A stretch of 60,304 bases of DNA from Chloroflexota bacterium (GTDB lineage Bacteria; Chloroflexota; UBA6077; FW602-bin22), in contig VGOZ01000007.1 in NCBI GenBank assembly GCA_016875715.1, positions 1 through 60,304 of the forward strand, written 5' to 3'. Shown here piece by piece: positions 33,933-44,036 of this stretch; position 1 is the stretch's first letter; each line of letters opens with the position of its first letter. The notes under the pieces are model-generated. The model was not told the DNA's origin and did not search any database. It saw only the letters and a list, made by a program, of their open reading frames with translations. The position numbers and the translations under genes are program-made.

Positions 33933-33938
33933 TAGACT
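33933..33938 (+). promoter_or_regulatory. -10 box of the HD-GYP gene
   Basis: TAGACT ends 8 nt before GTG 33947, which supports that start over GTG 33920. Confidence 0.5.
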
Positions 33939-33946
33939 CGCCTGAG

Positions 33947-35158
33947 GTGCAAGATGAGGCGAACGGCTTGAAGCGGCTCCTCCTTGATTCGGTCTCTGAT
34001 GGGTCCACGCTCGGACGTACGCTGTTCAACGAGCGCGGGGATGTCCTCCTGAGGCGTGGCGCACTGCTCAATCGGCGCTACATCGAGTCACTACGCGACC
34101 GTGGATTCCGTAGTCTCTACATCGCCGATGGGCCGGACGACGATCTGGCACCGGACGAGATCGTGAGCGAGCATGTGCGCGCGAACGCCACGGCTTCCGT
34201 CCATCGCTTCCTCAACGTCGTCGCCACGGCCCGCCTGGATCGACGTTCCGGAGCATCGGCCGAGCGGACGATGTCTGAGGAGGCTGCGCGCGCGCTCATC
34301 ACCAGAGTCGCCAGCCTGCGCTCGGTGGTCGAGAGCGTGATCGACGAGGTACTACAGGCGAACAACCTCCCTGGCCTCACCGAACTGAAGACGCACGACA
34401 ACTACACGTTCTGCCACTCGATCGAGGTGACGATCACGGCGATCATGATCGGGCGCGAGCTCCATTTCGATCGTGCCGCCCTCCGGGAGCTGGCGATGGG
34501 CTGCATCCTGCACGATGTCGGCAAGATGTTCATCGCCCCGCAGATCCTCAATAAGCCTGGCCGGCTGACGAAAGAGGAGATGGAACTGGTCAAGAGCCAT
34601 CCGGGGGCGGGCTATCGCTTCCTGCGCGGCTTCCAGCCAGACGCATACTTGATCAACCACGTCGCGTATCAGCACCACGAGCGCCAGGATGGGACTGGCT
34701 ATCCTCGCGGACTCACCGGTCAGAACCGGATCGGACGGGAGGGACGAAGCGGCCGCGGCGAGATGTTGCTCATCGCCGAGATCGCCGCGGTGGCCGATGT
34801 CTACGACGCGTTGAGCAGCGACCGACCGCATCGTCCGGGCATGGCGCCCGACCAGGTGGTCGAAATGATCCGATCGATGGCGGGCACCCACCTGAATCGG
34901 GAGGTCGTCAACGGTTTCCTCTCCATCGTTCCGGCGTACCCGGTGGGGAGCGCGATCCACGTCACCGAGGGTTCGTTCACCGGCTTCTGCGGAGTAGTCG
35001 TGAACCTCAACACGCAGAGGCTCGACCGTCCGCGCATTCGCCTGGATCGAGATCGATCTGGCCGGCGGATCGATCCGTTCGAGATCGATTTGGTCTGGGA
35101 ACCGCTGACTCAGATCGCGATCATCCTTTTCGACCGCGAGTTGCGCCAGGCCGGTTAA
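33947..35158 (+). CDS. HD-GYP domain protein (putative cyclic-di-GMP phosphodiesterase)
   Basis: About 403 residues. The N-terminal half is an uncharacterised helical region with GDVLLRRGALLNRRYIESLR. The HD-GYP domain has His in NYTFCHSIEV, the metal motif GCILHDVGKMFI, LVKSHPGAGYRFL, and the hallmark QHHERQDGTGYPRGL. All metal residues are present, so c-di-GMP or another cyclic dinucleotide hydrolysis is plausible. GTG 33947 is chosen because TAGACT ends 8 nt upstream; GTG 33920 would place that box inside the gene. It has no receiver domain. Confidence 0.85.
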   Translation: MQDEANGLKRLLLDSVSDGSTLGRTLFNERGDVLLRRGALLNRRYIESLRDRGFRSLYIADGPDDDLAPDEIVSEHVRANATASVHRFLNVVATARLDRRSGASAERTMSEEAARALITRVASLRSVVESVIDEVLQANNLPGLTELKTHDNYTFCHSIEVTITAIMIGRELHFDRAALRELAMGCILHDVGKMFIAPQILNKPGRLTKEEMELVKSHPGAGYRFLRGFQPDAYLINHVAYQHHERQDGTGYPRGLTGQNRIGREGRSGRGEMLLIAEIAAVADVYDALSSDRPHRPGMAPDQVVEMIRSMAGTHLNREVVNGFLSIVPAYPVGSAIHVTEGSFTGFCGVVVNLNTQRLDRPRIRLDRDRSGRRIDPFEIDLVWEPLTQIAIILFDRELRQAG

Positions 35159-35173
35159 GCGCAGCCTCGCGAG

Positions 35174-36457
35174 TCAGAGGAGCGGTGTTCGGACGATCGT
35201 GCACTTTCGGTGGAGGCCGACCGTGACGATCGCGGGGGGACAGCCAATCAGTTGCCCGATTCGGTCTACATAATGCTGGGCTTCGCGGGGGAGGTCCTCC
35301 CACCGCCGTGCGGCGGTCGTCGGTCGGCGCCACCCGGGGAGGTCCTCGTAGATCGGCCGACAACGGGCGAGGACGTTGGTGTCTGCTGGAAGGCGATCCA
35401 ATCGACCGGTATCGTGCTCGTACCCGACACAGATCCGGATCGTCTCGAACTCGTCGAGGACATCCAGGGCGTTGATGACGAAGTGGTCGAAGCCATTGAG
35501 TCGCGCCGCGTACCGCCCCAGGACAGCGTCGAACCAGCCGACGCGTCGCGGCCGACCCGTGGTGGTACCGTATTCGTTGCCTCGCTTGCGGATCGTCTCG
35601 CCCAGCGCGTTATCGAGTTCAGTCGGGAACGGGCCATTGCCGACCCGGCTGTAGTACGCCTTGAACACGCCCACGACGCGGTCGATCGCCTTCGGCGGGA
35701 GGCCGGTGCCGATGCACGCCGAGCCGACGCTGGGCGCCGAGGAGGTGACCGTGGGATAGGTGCCGAACTCGATATCGAGCAGCGTCGCCTGGGCCCCCTC
35801 GAGAATCACGTTCTTCCCCGCGGCCACGGCATCCTGGAGCAGTTCGACTGTGTCGCACACGAACGGCTTCAACCGCCGCGCGTAGACCGCGGTTCGCTCC
35901 AGGACCTGGGCAAAGGAGATCGGGGCAGCGCCGTAGACGCTTGAGAAGAGCCGGTTCTTCTCGCCCACGACGTAGCTCAGGCGATCGTGCAAGTTCTCCG
36001 GGTCGATGATGTCGCACATGCGCAGGCCGTCCCGCGATGCTTTGTCGGCGTAGGCAGGGCCGATGCCGCGCAGCGTCGTCCCCAGTTTCCATTCGCCCCG
36101 GCTCTGCTCCTGCAACTGATCCTGAATCTTGTGATACGGCAGCACGACATGCGCCCGATCGCTGATCTTGAGATTGGTGACCGGGATGCCGCGCCGCTCC
36201 AGTTCGTCGATCTCCTCGATCACGACCTCGGGATCGACTACAACGCCGTTCGCGATGACAGATGTGATCCGCGGATCGAGCACGCCGACCGGAAGCAGGT
36301 GGAGCGCGAACTTACCTCGCTCGTTGACGACGGTGTGCCCGGCGTTGGAGCCCCCCTGGAAGCGAACGACGAGATCGGCGCGATCGGCCAGACCGTCTAC
36401 GATCTTCCCCTTACTCTCGTCGCCCCACTGGGCGCCGATGACCGCCACGACCGTCAC
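35174..36457 (-). CDS. purA: Adenylosuccinate synthetase
   Basis: GTP-dependent first step from IMP to AMP. 427 residues with IGAQWGDESKGKIVDGLADR at the start; the P-loop usually reads GDEGKGK, so Gly is Ser here, while catalytic Asp and Lys remain. Also FQGGSNAGHTVV, GIGPAYADKASRDGLR, EGAQATLLDIEFGTYP and the TTGRPRRVGWFD region. GTG 36457 lies 9 nt after TATACT and has no Shine-Dalgarno, so it is predicted leaderless. Confidence 0.94.
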   Translation of the reverse strand: MTVVAVIGAQWGDESKGKIVDGLADRADLVVRFQGGSNAGHTVVNERGKFALHLLPVGVLDPRITSVIANGVVVDPEVVIEEIDELERRGIPVTNLKISDRAHVVLPYHKIQDQLQEQSRGEWKLGTTLRGIGPAYADKASRDGLRMCDIIDPENLHDRLSYVVGEKNRLFSSVYGAAPISFAQVLERTAVYARRLKPFVCDTVELLQDAVAAGKNVILEGAQATLLDIEFGTYPTVTSSAPSVGSACIGTGLPPKAIDRVVGVFKAYYSRVGNGPFPTELDNALGETIRKRGNEYGTTTGRPRRVGWFDAVLGRYAARLNGFDHFVINALDVLDEFETIRICVGYEHDTGRLDRLPADTNVLARCRPIYEDLPGWRRPTTAARRWEDLPREAQHYVDRIGQLIGCPPAIVTVGLHRKCTIVRTPLL

Positions 36458-36466
36458 AGCCCGGCG

Positions 36467-36472
36467 AGTATA
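36467..36472 (-). promoter_or_regulatory. -10 box of purA
   Basis: TATACT on the minus strand, ending 9 nt before GTG 36457. Confidence 0.55.
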
Positions 36473-36481
36473 GAGACTCCC

Positions 36482-36745
36482 TTAGCGCTCTCCTCCCTGC
36501 CAGAAGATGCCCTCTTCGAAATGGCAGTAGCTTTCGACCAGGCCCCGATTCAACGTAGCGTAACCAGACTCGACGCAGGCGCCGAGGATCCTGCGGAACC
36601 TCTTCCGGGCGATGGCGCTGAAGCGCATGTGCCAGTTCTCGGGCCGGGGTTCCGCGAGGAGGACGACGCCGCCACCCACGTCCAGGAAGCCGCCATTCCC
36701 GTCCGGGGCGATGAGTCGGAAGAGCACGATCGCGAAGCGCTCCAA
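36482..36745 (-). CDS. Hypothetical 87-residue protein
   Basis: Not recognised. TTG 36745 encodes an 87-residue chain with a basic middle (IARKRFRRILGACVESGY), acidic ends and no membrane segment. It sits between divergent metH and co-directional purA, filling the gap almost completely. A TACTGT box 13 nt upstream overlaps the metH -10. Support is the gap-filling position and protein-like composition only. Confidence 0.45.
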   Translation of the reverse strand: MERFAIVLFRLIAPDGNGGFLDVGGGVVLLAEPRPENWHMRFSAIARKRFRRILGACVESGYATLNRGLVESYCHFEEGIFWQGGER

Positions 36746-36757
36746 TGTGGCAATCTC

Positions 36758-36764
36758 TACAGTA
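36758..36764. promoter_or_regulatory. Overlapping opposite -10 boxes (metH / hypothetical gene)
   Basis: TACAGT (36758-36763, plus) and TACTGT (36764-36759, minus) share five bases. The plus box ends 7 nt before metH GTG 36771, giving leaderless geometry. Confidence 0.45.
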
Positions 36765-36770
36765 GATCAC

Positions 36771-39700
36771 GTGGCATCCCGTTACCTTGAGGCGCTCGCC
36801 CAGCGGGTCCTCGTGTTCGACGGCGCGATGGGGACGTCCCTGCAGAGGTTCGCACTCTCCGCCGAAGACTTCGGCGGTAAGGAAGGCTGCAACGACTTCC
36901 TGTCGGTCACTCGTCCGGATGTCGTGGAGCAGGTCCACAAGGGCTTCGCCCGCGTGGGTGTGGACGTGCTCGAGACGAATACGTTCGGGTCGACCCTGTT
37001 CAAACTGCGCGAATACGACCTCCAGGACCGGCACGACGAGATCAACCTCGCCGCGGCGCGCCTGGCCCGTCGGGTCGCTGATTCGCACGCCACGCTCGAT
37101 CACCCCATCTTTGTCGCCGGGTCGCTGGGCCCATCGGGCATGCTCCCGTCGTCGGACGATCCGGTCCTCGGAAACGTCACGTTCGATGAACTTGCGATGT
37201 CCTTCGGTGAGCAGGCTCGCGCGCTCATGGAGGGCGACGTCGACGTCCTCCTCATCGAGACCGCCCAGGACATCCTCGAACTGAAGGCGGCGATCGTCGG
37301 CATCCAACGGATGTTCCGGCGACTGGGGCGCCGGGTCCCGATCCAGGCGCAGGTGACGCTCGATACCACGGGTCGTATGCTGCTAGGCACCGACATTAGT
37401 GTCGCGGCGGTCACACTCCAGGCGCTGCCGATCGACCTCATCGGCATCAACTGTTCCACTGGTCCGGAGCACATGCGCGAGCCAGTGCGCTACCTCGCCG
37501 AGCGATGTGCTCTGCCGATCTCGGTCATCCCGAACGCTGGACTGCCGATCAATACGCCAACGGGTGCCCACTACCCGCTGGAGCCCGCGCCGCTCGCCGA
37601 AGCTCTCCTCGAGTTCGCCGCGGGCTTCGGCGTATCGGTGGTGGGCGGGTGCTGCGGCACGACGCCCGACCACATGGCCGCGGTCGTGGCTGCCCTCGAC
37701 CGGCGCCCCCCGATCCGACGGGAAGTCATCCGCGTGCCAATGGTGTCGAGCGGCATGCGTGCGACCGCGTTGCGCCAGGAACCTGCGCCGATGATGGTCG
37801 GCGAACGGGTCAATTCGGTCGGCTCGCGCGCGGTCAAGCGGATGCTCCTGCGGGACGATTACGACGGGGTGCTGCAGGTCGCGCGCGATCAGGTCGAGGG
37901 CGGCGCGCACACGCTCGATGTCTGCGTCGCGACGACGGAGCGTACTGACGAAGCCGATCAAATGCGTCGCCTGGTGAAGAAACTTGCCGCCGGAGTCGAC
38001 GCACCGCTGATGATCGATACCACCGAGTGGCAGGTGGTTCAGGCAGCGCTCGAACAGTATCCCGGTCGGGCGATGATCAACTCGATCAACCTGGAGAACC
38101 GGGCGACGAAGGTCGATACCGTCCTCCCCCTGGCCGTCGAGCACGGAGCCTGTGTCGTCGCGATGACCATCGACGAACAGGGCATGGCGCGGACTGGTCC
38201 GCGCAAGTATGAGATCGCCCGGCGGATCTACGACATCGCCGTTGGCGAGTACAAACTGCCCGCCGATGCGTTGATCTTCGACGTTCAGACCTTCCCGGTC
38301 GTCACCGGCCAGGAGGAACTCGTCGACAGTGCTCTCGAGACCTTCGAAGGCATCCGCCTCATCAAGGAGCGGCTGCCCGGCGTCTCGACGATCCTAGGAG
38401 TGTCGAACGTCTCCTTCGGCGTCGGCACCGAGGCGCGTGGGGTGCTCAACAGCGTCTTCCTCTATCACGCTGTCCGCCACGGCCTCGACCTGGCGATCGT
38501 GAACCCGGCGCACGTTACCCCCTATGCCGACATCGACCTAGAGAGCCGCGTCCTGGCCGAAGACCTGCTCTACAACCGTCGGCCTGACGCCCTCGCCCGG
38601 TTCATTCAGCACTTCGAGAGTCGTGGCCCGGCCGAGACCGGCTTGGCCGTGGATCCCTACGCGGGACTTTCTACGGAGCAACGGATCCATCAGCAGGTCC
38701 TCCACCGCAAGAAGGACGGCATCGAGGCGCTCATCGATGATGCGCTCACCCGCCGCTCCGCGGTCGCGGTCCTCAACGAGGTGCTGCTGCCGGCGATGAA
38801 GGATGTGGGCGATAAGTTCGGCGCCAACGAGTTGATCCTGCCCTTCGTCCTCCAGTCGGCAGAGGTGATGAAGCGGTCGGTCGCGTATCTCGAGCAGTTC
38901 CTCGATCGACAGGAGGGGTACACCAAGGGGCGCGTCGTCGTGGCAACTGTGTTTGGCGACGTCCACGACATCGGCAAGAACCTCGTCTGTACGATCCTGG
39001 GCAACAACGGGTATACCGTTTACGACCTGGGGAAGCAGGTTCCCATCAACACGATCATCGATAAGGCCCGCGAAATCGACGCCACCGCGATCGGTCTCTC
39101 CGCACTGCTCGTCTCGACCTCGAAACAGATGCCGCTCTGCGTGCAGGAACTGCATCGGCGTGGCCTAAGTTACCCGGTTCTCATCGGCGGCGCGGCGATC
39201 AACCGCTCCTTCGGCTATCGGGCGTTGTTCGTCGGCGACGAGTCCGAGTACGCCCCGGGCGTCTTCTACTGCAAAGACGCGTTCGAGGGCCTTGAGACAG
39301 TGGATCGGCTCATCGACCCGCAGCAGGCCGCCACTTTCGTGGCGGACATCAAGGCGAAGGCGCGGGCGGATGTCCATCGGGGGCACGGTCGGCGGACCGA
39401 TGTACCGGCGACGACCGCGGTCGCGCCCTCGTCAGTCCAGCGGGCGCCGACCATTCCCCGGGCGCCATTCTGGGGTTGGCGCATCCTGGGCGGTTCGACA
39501 TCGGCACGCGCACGGCGCGGCGCGACGGCGGATGCCGCTCGCGGCACGATCCCGCTCGATGAGATCTTCCGATGTCTCGATCTCAAGACGCTCTTCCGCC
39601 TGCACTGGGGAGCGCGCGGCCGTGACGGCGCGGAGTTCGATCGCCTTGTCAACGAGGAGTACCTGCCAGAGCTGGATCGACTCAAGCGCGCGGCGCGCGC

Positions 39701-40346
39701 CGGGGAGCACGTTGCGCCCGCTGCAATCTATGGGTACTTCCCCTGTCAGAGCCAGGGAAACGATGTCATCGTGTACGACCCGACCGATCATGACGGCCTG
39801 CTTCGCCTCGAGCAGGTGGGAACTGCTCCCTCCGAGTCGCGCACCATCGAACGGTTTACGTTCCCGCGCCAGCCCGCTTGGGACCGGCTCTGCCTGGCCG
39901 ACTACTTTGCGCCTACGGGCTCGGGAGAGGTCGACGTGCTGCCCTTGCAGATCGTCACGGTCGGAGCCCGAGCCGATGACCTGTCCGATCGCCTCAACCA
40001 GTCCGGCGACTACACCGCCGGCTACTACCTCCACGGTTTCGCCACCCAGTGTGCCGAGGCGACCGCGGAGTACCTGCACGGCATCATCCGCCAGGAACTG
40101 GGCATCGGCGCGGCGCAGGGTCGCCGGTACTCGTGGGGATACCCTGCCTGCCCCGATCTGGAGGACCACGTGCGGGTGATGCGCCTGCTCCCCGCCGACC
40201 GGATCGGCGTCTCCCTCACCTCTGCCTGGCAGTTCATCCCCGAGCAGACCACAGCGGCGCTTGTCGCGCACCACCCCGAGGCGAAGTACTACTCGACGCT
40301 CAGCCCGGCGGCCGAAACGCCGGCCGCGGTGGGCGCTGCGACCTAG
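36771..40346 (+). CDS. metH: Cobalamin-dependent methionine synthase, full four-module form
   Basis: About 1191 residues. Module 1 binds homocysteine (VFDGAMGTSLQ; zinc Cys in VGGCCGTTPDH). Module 2 is the methyltetrahydrofolate barrel (MVGERVNSVGSRAVKR, PLMIDTTEWQVV). Module 3 holds the cap and B12 domain with DVHDIGKNLV (DxHxxG) and LIGGAAINR. A Pro/Ala linker with low complexity leads to the AdoMet reactivation domain (GRRYSWGYPACPDLE). GTG 36771 is chosen: it lies 7 nt after TACAGT and begins the conserved region; the longer frame would overlap the divergent ORF. Ends with TAG. Confidence 0.95.
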   Translation: MASRYLEALAQRVLVFDGAMGTSLQRFALSAEDFGGKEGCNDFLSVTRPDVVEQVHKGFARVGVDVLETNTFGSTLFKLREYDLQDRHDEINLAAARLARRVADSHATLDHPIFVAGSLGPSGMLPSSDDPVLGNVTFDELAMSFGEQARALMEGDVDVLLIETAQDILELKAAIVGIQRMFRRLGRRVPIQAQVTLDTTGRMLLGTDISVAAVTLQALPIDLIGINCSTGPEHMREPVRYLAERCALPISVIPNAGLPINTPTGAHYPLEPAPLAEALLEFAAGFGVSVVGGCCGTTPDHMAAVVAALDRRPPIRREVIRVPMVSSGMRATALRQEPAPMMVGERVNSVGSRAVKRMLLRDDYDGVLQVARDQVEGGAHTLDVCVATTERTDEADQMRRLVKKLAAGVDAPLMIDTTEWQVVQAALEQYPGRAMINSINLENRATKVDTVLPLAVEHGACVVAMTIDEQGMARTGPRKYEIARRIYDIAVGEYKLPADALIFDVQTFPVVTGQEELVDSALETFEGIRLIKERLPGVSTILGVSNVSFGVGTEARGVLNSVFLYHAVRHGLDLAIVNPAHVTPYADIDLESRVLAEDLLYNRRPDALARFIQHFESRGPAETGLAVDPYAGLSTEQRIHQQVLHRKKDGIEALIDDALTRRSAVAVLNEVLLPAMKDVGDKFGANELILPFVLQSAEVMKRSVAYLEQFLDRQEGYTKGRVVVATVFGDVHDIGKNLVCTILGNNGYTVYDLGKQVPINTIIDKAREIDATAIGLSALLVSTSKQMPLCVQELHRRGLSYPVLIGGAAINRSFGYRALFVGDESEYAPGVFYCKDAFEGLETVDRLIDPQQAATFVADIKAKARADVHRGHGRRTDVPATTAVAPSSVQRAPTIPRAPFWGWRILGGSTSARARRGATADAARGTIPLDEIFRCLDLKTLFRLHWGARGRDGAEFDRLVNEEYLPELDRLKRAARAGEHVAPAAIYGYFPCQSQGNDVIVYDPTDHDGLLRLEQVGTAPSESRTIERFTFPRQPAWDRLCLADYFAPTGSGEVDVLPLQIVTVGARADDLSDRLNQSGDYTAGYYLHGFATQCAEATAEYLHGIIRQELGIGAAQGRRYSWGYPACPDLEDHVRVMRLLPADRIGVSLTSAWQFIPEQTTAALVAHHPEAKYYSTLSPAAETPAAVGAAT

Positions 40347-40349
40347 AAT
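40344..40349 (+). promoter_or_regulatory. -10 box of lysS
   Basis: TAGAAT overlaps the metH TAG stop and ends 13 nt before ATG 40363, leaving at most a 5-7 nt leader. Confidence 0.45.
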
Positions 40350-40362
40350 CGCGCCTCCAGCC

Positions 40363-41868
40363 ATGGCCGTGCCGATCGATCCCCTGGAGGAACTCGACGA
40401 GCACCGGCGCGTGCGTCTCGGCAAGCTGAACGAACTGGAGTCGCGCGGAGTAGACCCCTACCCGCCGCGTGTGGATCGGACGCACGATGCCGCCGCGGCC
40501 CTGGCCCTCTTCGACCCGGCCGCCGAGTCTCCGGCAGAGGTCGCGGTCGCCGGTCGCATCGTGACCCAGATGAAGCGGTTCGGCAAACTCGTCTTCTGCC
40601 ACATCGCCGATGGATCGGGCCGCATCCAGCTTGCCTGCCGCTTTGATGTTCTCGGCGCCGAAGGATTCGCGCTGCTCGATCTTCTCGAGATGGGGGACTT
40701 CGTCTGCGCGCGCGGCCCCCTCTTCAGGACCCGGACCGGAGAAATCAGCGTGGACGTGGTGAGCCTGACGCCGATCTCTAAGGCGCTGCGCCCCTTGCCC
40801 GAGAAGTTTCACGGCCTCACCGACGTGGAGAAGCGATACCGCCAGCGATACCTGGATCTCCTCGTCAACCGGCCGGTCCGCGATGTGTTTGTGGCGCGCT
40901 CCCGGGTCATTGCCGCGATCCGGCGGTTTCTCGACGACCGCGGTTTCCTCGAGGTGGAGACGCCGATCCTCCAGCCTCTGTACGGCGGCGCGGCAGCCCG
41001 CCCGTTCGAGACCTTTCACAACGCGCTCGATCGTCGGCTCTACCTGCGGATCGCAACGGAGCTCTACCTGAAGCGCCTCCTTGTCGGTGGTCTCGATCGC
41101 GTCTACGAGATTGGCCACAACTTCCGCAATGAGGGGATCTCGACCAAGCATAACCCGGAGTTCACGGTTCTCGAGTCCTACCAGGCGTACGCAGACTACC
41201 GGGATGTGATGGCGATGGTCGAGGAGATGGTCGCACACGTCGCCACCACGGTTCTGGACGGGATCAGCGTGTCGTTTCGGGGAGAGGAGATCTCCCTGCG
41301 CCCGCCGTGGCGTCGCTGGCCGATCCTGGATGCGATTGCGGAGTATTCAGGGATCGAAGTCGAGGGCTACCCGACCGCCGAGTTGCTGGCCGGCGCGGCC
41401 CGACGCAGCGGCGTGCCAATCCCGCCCGACTGGAACCGCGGCAAGATCATCGACGAACTGCTCTCCACCTTCGTCGAACCCCGCCTGATCCAACCGACGT
41501 TTCTGACTGACTATCCAGTCGAATTCCCCGGGTCCACGCTGGCGAAACGCGCGCGGGGGAGCGACACCACGGTCGAGCGGTTCGAGGGGTTCATCGGAGG
41601 GTTCGAGATCTGCAACGCGTTCAGCGAACTGAATGACCCTCGCGACCAGCGAGCCCGCTTCGAGGAGCAGGCTGAACTCGGCCGAGGCGGTGACGACGAG
41701 GCTCATCCAGTGGACGAGGACTTCCTCAGCGCCATGGAGCATGGCATGCCCCCCGCCGGAGGCCTGGGCGTGGGCATCGATCGCCTGGTGATGCTGCTCA
41801 CCGACCAACACTCCATCCGCGACGTCATCTTGTTCCCGCAGTTGCGCGACGTGGAGGCCACGCCGTGA
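40363..41868 (+). CDS. lysS: Lysyl-tRNA synthetase, class II
   Basis: 501 residues. An N-terminal OB-fold anticodon domain (VAVAGRIVTQMKRFGKLVF), then the class II core: motif 1 around RRFLDDRGFLEVETPILQ, motif 2 EIGHNFRNEGISTKHNPEFT, motif 3 GGLGVGIDRLVMLLT. Family-specific TDYPVEFPG is also present. ATG 40363 follows metH by 16 bp. serS follows 28 bp later, so this may be a small tRNA-charging operon. Confidence 0.95.
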   Translation: MAVPIDPLEELDEHRRVRLGKLNELESRGVDPYPPRVDRTHDAAAALALFDPAAESPAEVAVAGRIVTQMKRFGKLVFCHIADGSGRIQLACRFDVLGAEGFALLDLLEMGDFVCARGPLFRTRTGEISVDVVSLTPISKALRPLPEKFHGLTDVEKRYRQRYLDLLVNRPVRDVFVARSRVIAAIRRFLDDRGFLEVETPILQPLYGGAAARPFETFHNALDRRLYLRIATELYLKRLLVGGLDRVYEIGHNFRNEGISTKHNPEFTVLESYQAYADYRDVMAMVEEMVAHVATTVLDGISVSFRGEEISLRPPWRRWPILDAIAEYSGIEVEGYPTAELLAGAARRSGVPIPPDWNRGKIIDELLSTFVEPRLIQPTFLTDYPVEFPGSTLAKRARGSDTTVERFEGFIGGFEICNAFSELNDPRDQRARFEEQAELGRGGDDEAHPVDEDFLSAMEHGMPPAGGLGVGIDRLVMLLTDQHSIRDVILFPQLRDVEATP

Positions 41869-41896
41869 TCGCCGTCCTGGCCACGGGAGCTCGCCC

Positions 41897-43180
41897 TTGC
41901 TGAGCATCCAGTTCATCCGGGAGTCGACCGACCTCGTGCGAAGGGCAATCGCGAGGCGCCACGAATCGCCGCCTCTGGAGGAAGTGCTGGCGCTGGATGA
42001 ACGCCGCCGCCTGCTCCTCGCCGAGGTGGAGGCGCTGCGAGCGCGGCGCAACGACGTTTCCCGGCAGATCGGGCGGCAGGGTGGCGACCGGGCGGCGATC
42101 GATCGCGTGCGAGAGGAGATGCGCGCGGTCGGCGCACGAATCGAGGCGCACGAGGTCGAATTGACGGCGCTCGAGGCGAGCCTGCGCGCACGACTCCTGG
42201 AGATCCCCAACATCCCCCACGACACGACGCCCGACGGCGCGTCGGAGGACGAGAACGTCGTCATCCGGACCGTCGGCGTGCCACGCGATCTCGGATTTCC
42301 ACCTCGGCCCCACTGGGAACTGGGCGATGCGCTCGACTTGCTCGACTTCGAACGGGGCGTCAAACTCGCCGGCACCCGGTTCTACGTGATGCGGGGCAGC
42401 CTCGCTCGTCTGCAGCGAGCGCTCATCTCCTGGCTGCTCGATCTCCACACGATCGAGCACGGCTATACGGAGATGAACGTTCCCTATCTGCTGAAACCCA
42501 GCGCGCTCGTCGGCGCGGCGCAACTGCCCCGGTTCTCCAGCAACCTCTACCACGATTCGGAAAGCGACCTCTGGCTCATTCCCACGGCCGAGGCGGCGCT
42601 GGCGAACATCTATGCCGACGAGATCATCGAACCGGGCAGGCTTCCGATCAAGATGGTCGCCTACACCGCCTGTTTTCGTCGCGAGCAGTTCGCCTCCGGT
42701 CGCGATACACGCGGCATCAAGCGCGGTCACCAATTCGACAAGGTGGAGATGTTCCGGATCGTCGAGCCGGAGACCGGGCTCGAAGCGCTGGAAGAGATGG
42801 TCGATGAGGCCGCCAACTGCCTGAGGCGACTCGGCCTCGTCTACCGCGTGAAGGACCTCTGCACCGCGGACATCGCCTTTCAGTCGGCCAAGACGTACGA
42901 CCTGGAGGTTTGGGCACCAGGAGTCGGCGAGTGGCTAGAGGTCTCCAGTTGCTCGACGGTGACCGACTTCCAGTCGCGGCGGGCGAATCTCCGCTACCGT
43001 CGTGCGGGTGGCGCGCGCCCTGAGTTCCCCCACGAACTGAATGGGTCCGGCCTCGGCATCCCACGGACGATGATCGCGATCCTCGAGAACTATCAGCGCG
43101 CCGACGGATCGATCGAGGTGCCCGAGGTCCTGCGGCCGTACATGGGTGGACTCGCCCGGGTGGAGGCCGCCCCGGCGTGA
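41897..43180 (+). CDS. serS: Seryl-tRNA synthetase
   Basis: 427 residues. An N-terminal antiparallel coiled-coil tRNA-binding arm (about 28-110), then the class II core with [20 protein letters not shown], motif 2 [15 protein letters not shown] / HQFDKVEMF, the serine-specific [15 protein letters not shown], and motif 3 [21 protein letters not shown] 41897 has GGGAG 7 nt upstream. Its stop overlaps the next gene start (GTGA). Confidence 0.95.
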   Translation: MLSIQFIRESTDLVRRAIARRHESPPLEEVLALDERRRLLLAEVEALRARRNDVSRQIGRQGGDRAAIDRVREEMRAVGARIEAHEVELTALEASLRARLLEIPNIPHDTTPDGASEDENVVIRTVGVPRDLGFPPRPHWELGDALDLLDFERGVKLAGTRFYVMRGSLARLQRALISWLLDLHTIEHGYTEMNVPYLLKPSALVGAAQLPRFSSNLYHDSESDLWLIPTAEAALANIYADEIIEPGRLPIKMVAYTACFRREQFASGRDTRGIKRGHQFDKVEMFRIVEPETGLEALEEMVDEAANCLRRLGLVYRVKDLCTADIAFQSAKTYDLEVWAPGVGEWLEVSSCSTVTDFQSRRANLRYRRAGGARPEFPHELNGSGLGIPRTMIAILENYQRADGSIEVPEVLRPYMGGLARVEAAPA

Positions 43181-43857
43181 AGTTGAGGAGCGCCGAGGGC
43201 GCTCTGGCGCTTCTGGGCCTCCTCGGTTTCGGTTGCACCGAACTCGCGCTGCCAACTTCCACCGTGGCGCGCCTCTCCACCGCCATCCCTCGCGCCGTGG
43301 CACCGCCAGTCCGCGAAGCCGCGCGGACCGTACCATCGCGCGTCTCCCCGCTCGCGATCACCACCCCGGTCGGTTCTGCCCCGGCGCCTACTGCGCCGAC
43401 GTCCGCGGCGTCCGACGTGGCGGTTGCGCCGCCGACCGTCGCTCTTCCCACCGCCGCGCAGGTTTCAGCAAGGGCGACCGCTGCTGCCTCCTCCAACGTC
43501 ACCACGCCATCGCCGGCTGCACCGATCGCGACCGTGACCTCTCCATCGGGAGCGACTCCCACGATCGCGCGGACACCTACCCCGCGACCCGCCCTCACGG
43601 GCACCGCAACCGCGGCGCCGGTCCCCGTCATCGGGTCCGGTGGCACCTCGACCAGGACGCCGACTCGGACGGCGACACCCACGGGCGATCCCGCTAGCGC
43701 CGATCTGTACAACTGCTCCGATTTCCCCAGCCAGGCTGAGGCACAGCAGTTCTTGCGCCGCTATCCGAGTGATCCGAGCCGACTTGACCAGGATCGGAAC
43801 GGCGTCGCCTGCGAGTCGAACCCGCCGCCGCGCGACATGACTCCAGTTCCGCGGTGA
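43177..43857 (+). CDS. Putative lipoprotein with long Ala/Pro/Thr linker and Excalibur domain
   Basis: 226 residues. A signal with possible lipobox (LLGFGC), a low-complexity Ala/Pro/Thr/Val spacer of about 140 residues, and a C-terminal Excalibur calcium-binding domain with [18 protein letters not shown] and [10 protein letters not shown]. The domain is usually found on secreted surface proteins, so this is probably a surface-displayed Ca2+-binding protein. GTG 43177 overlaps the serS stop, implying coupling. Confidence 0.75.
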   Translation: MKLRSAEGALALLGLLGFGCTELALPTSTVARLSTAIPRAVAPPVREAARTVPSRVSPLAITTPVGSAPAPTAPTSAASDVAVAPPTVALPTAAQVSARATAAASSNVTTPSPAAPIATVTSPSGATPTIARTPTPRPALTGTATAAPVPVIGSGGTSTRTPTRTATPTGDPASADLYNCSDFPSQAEAQQFLRRYPSDPSRLDQDRNGVACESNPPPRDMTPVPR

Positions 43858-43894
43858 TCGCAGCCCGAAACCCGCCCTGCCTCGCCCGGCTTGC

Positions 43895-43900
43895 TAGGAT
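43895..43900 (+). promoter_or_regulatory. -10 box of tRNA-Ser(TGA)
   Basis: TAGGAT, 7 nt before the tRNA 5' end. Confidence 0.4.
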
Positions 43901-43907
43901 GGACGGC

Positions 43908-43994
43908 GGAGGGATGGCTGAGCGGTCGAAAGCAGCCGTCTTGAAAACGGCCGGGTGATGAGCCCCGAGGGTTCGAATCCCTCTCCCTCCGCCA
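43908..43994 (+). tRNA. tRNA-Ser (anticodon TGA), CCA encoded
   Basis: A long-variable-arm tRNA. The acceptor GGAGGGA pairs with TCCCTCC, the anticodon stem-loop CCGTC-TTGAAAA-style arm gives TGA, and the T arm GAGGG/CCCTC surrounds TTCGAAT. Discriminator G43991 is followed by an encoded CCA (43992-43994), unlike the other three tRNAs here. It borders the restriction-modification wreck. Confidence 0.95.
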
Positions 43995-44036
43995 AGGAGC
44001 TAGCAAACACGAGGCCTCCCGACCAATCTCGGATTG

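Noticed and set aside
36746..36770. Cobalamin or SAM riboswitch before metH
   Set aside because: Only 25 bp separate metH from the divergent ORF and the start is predicted leaderless.
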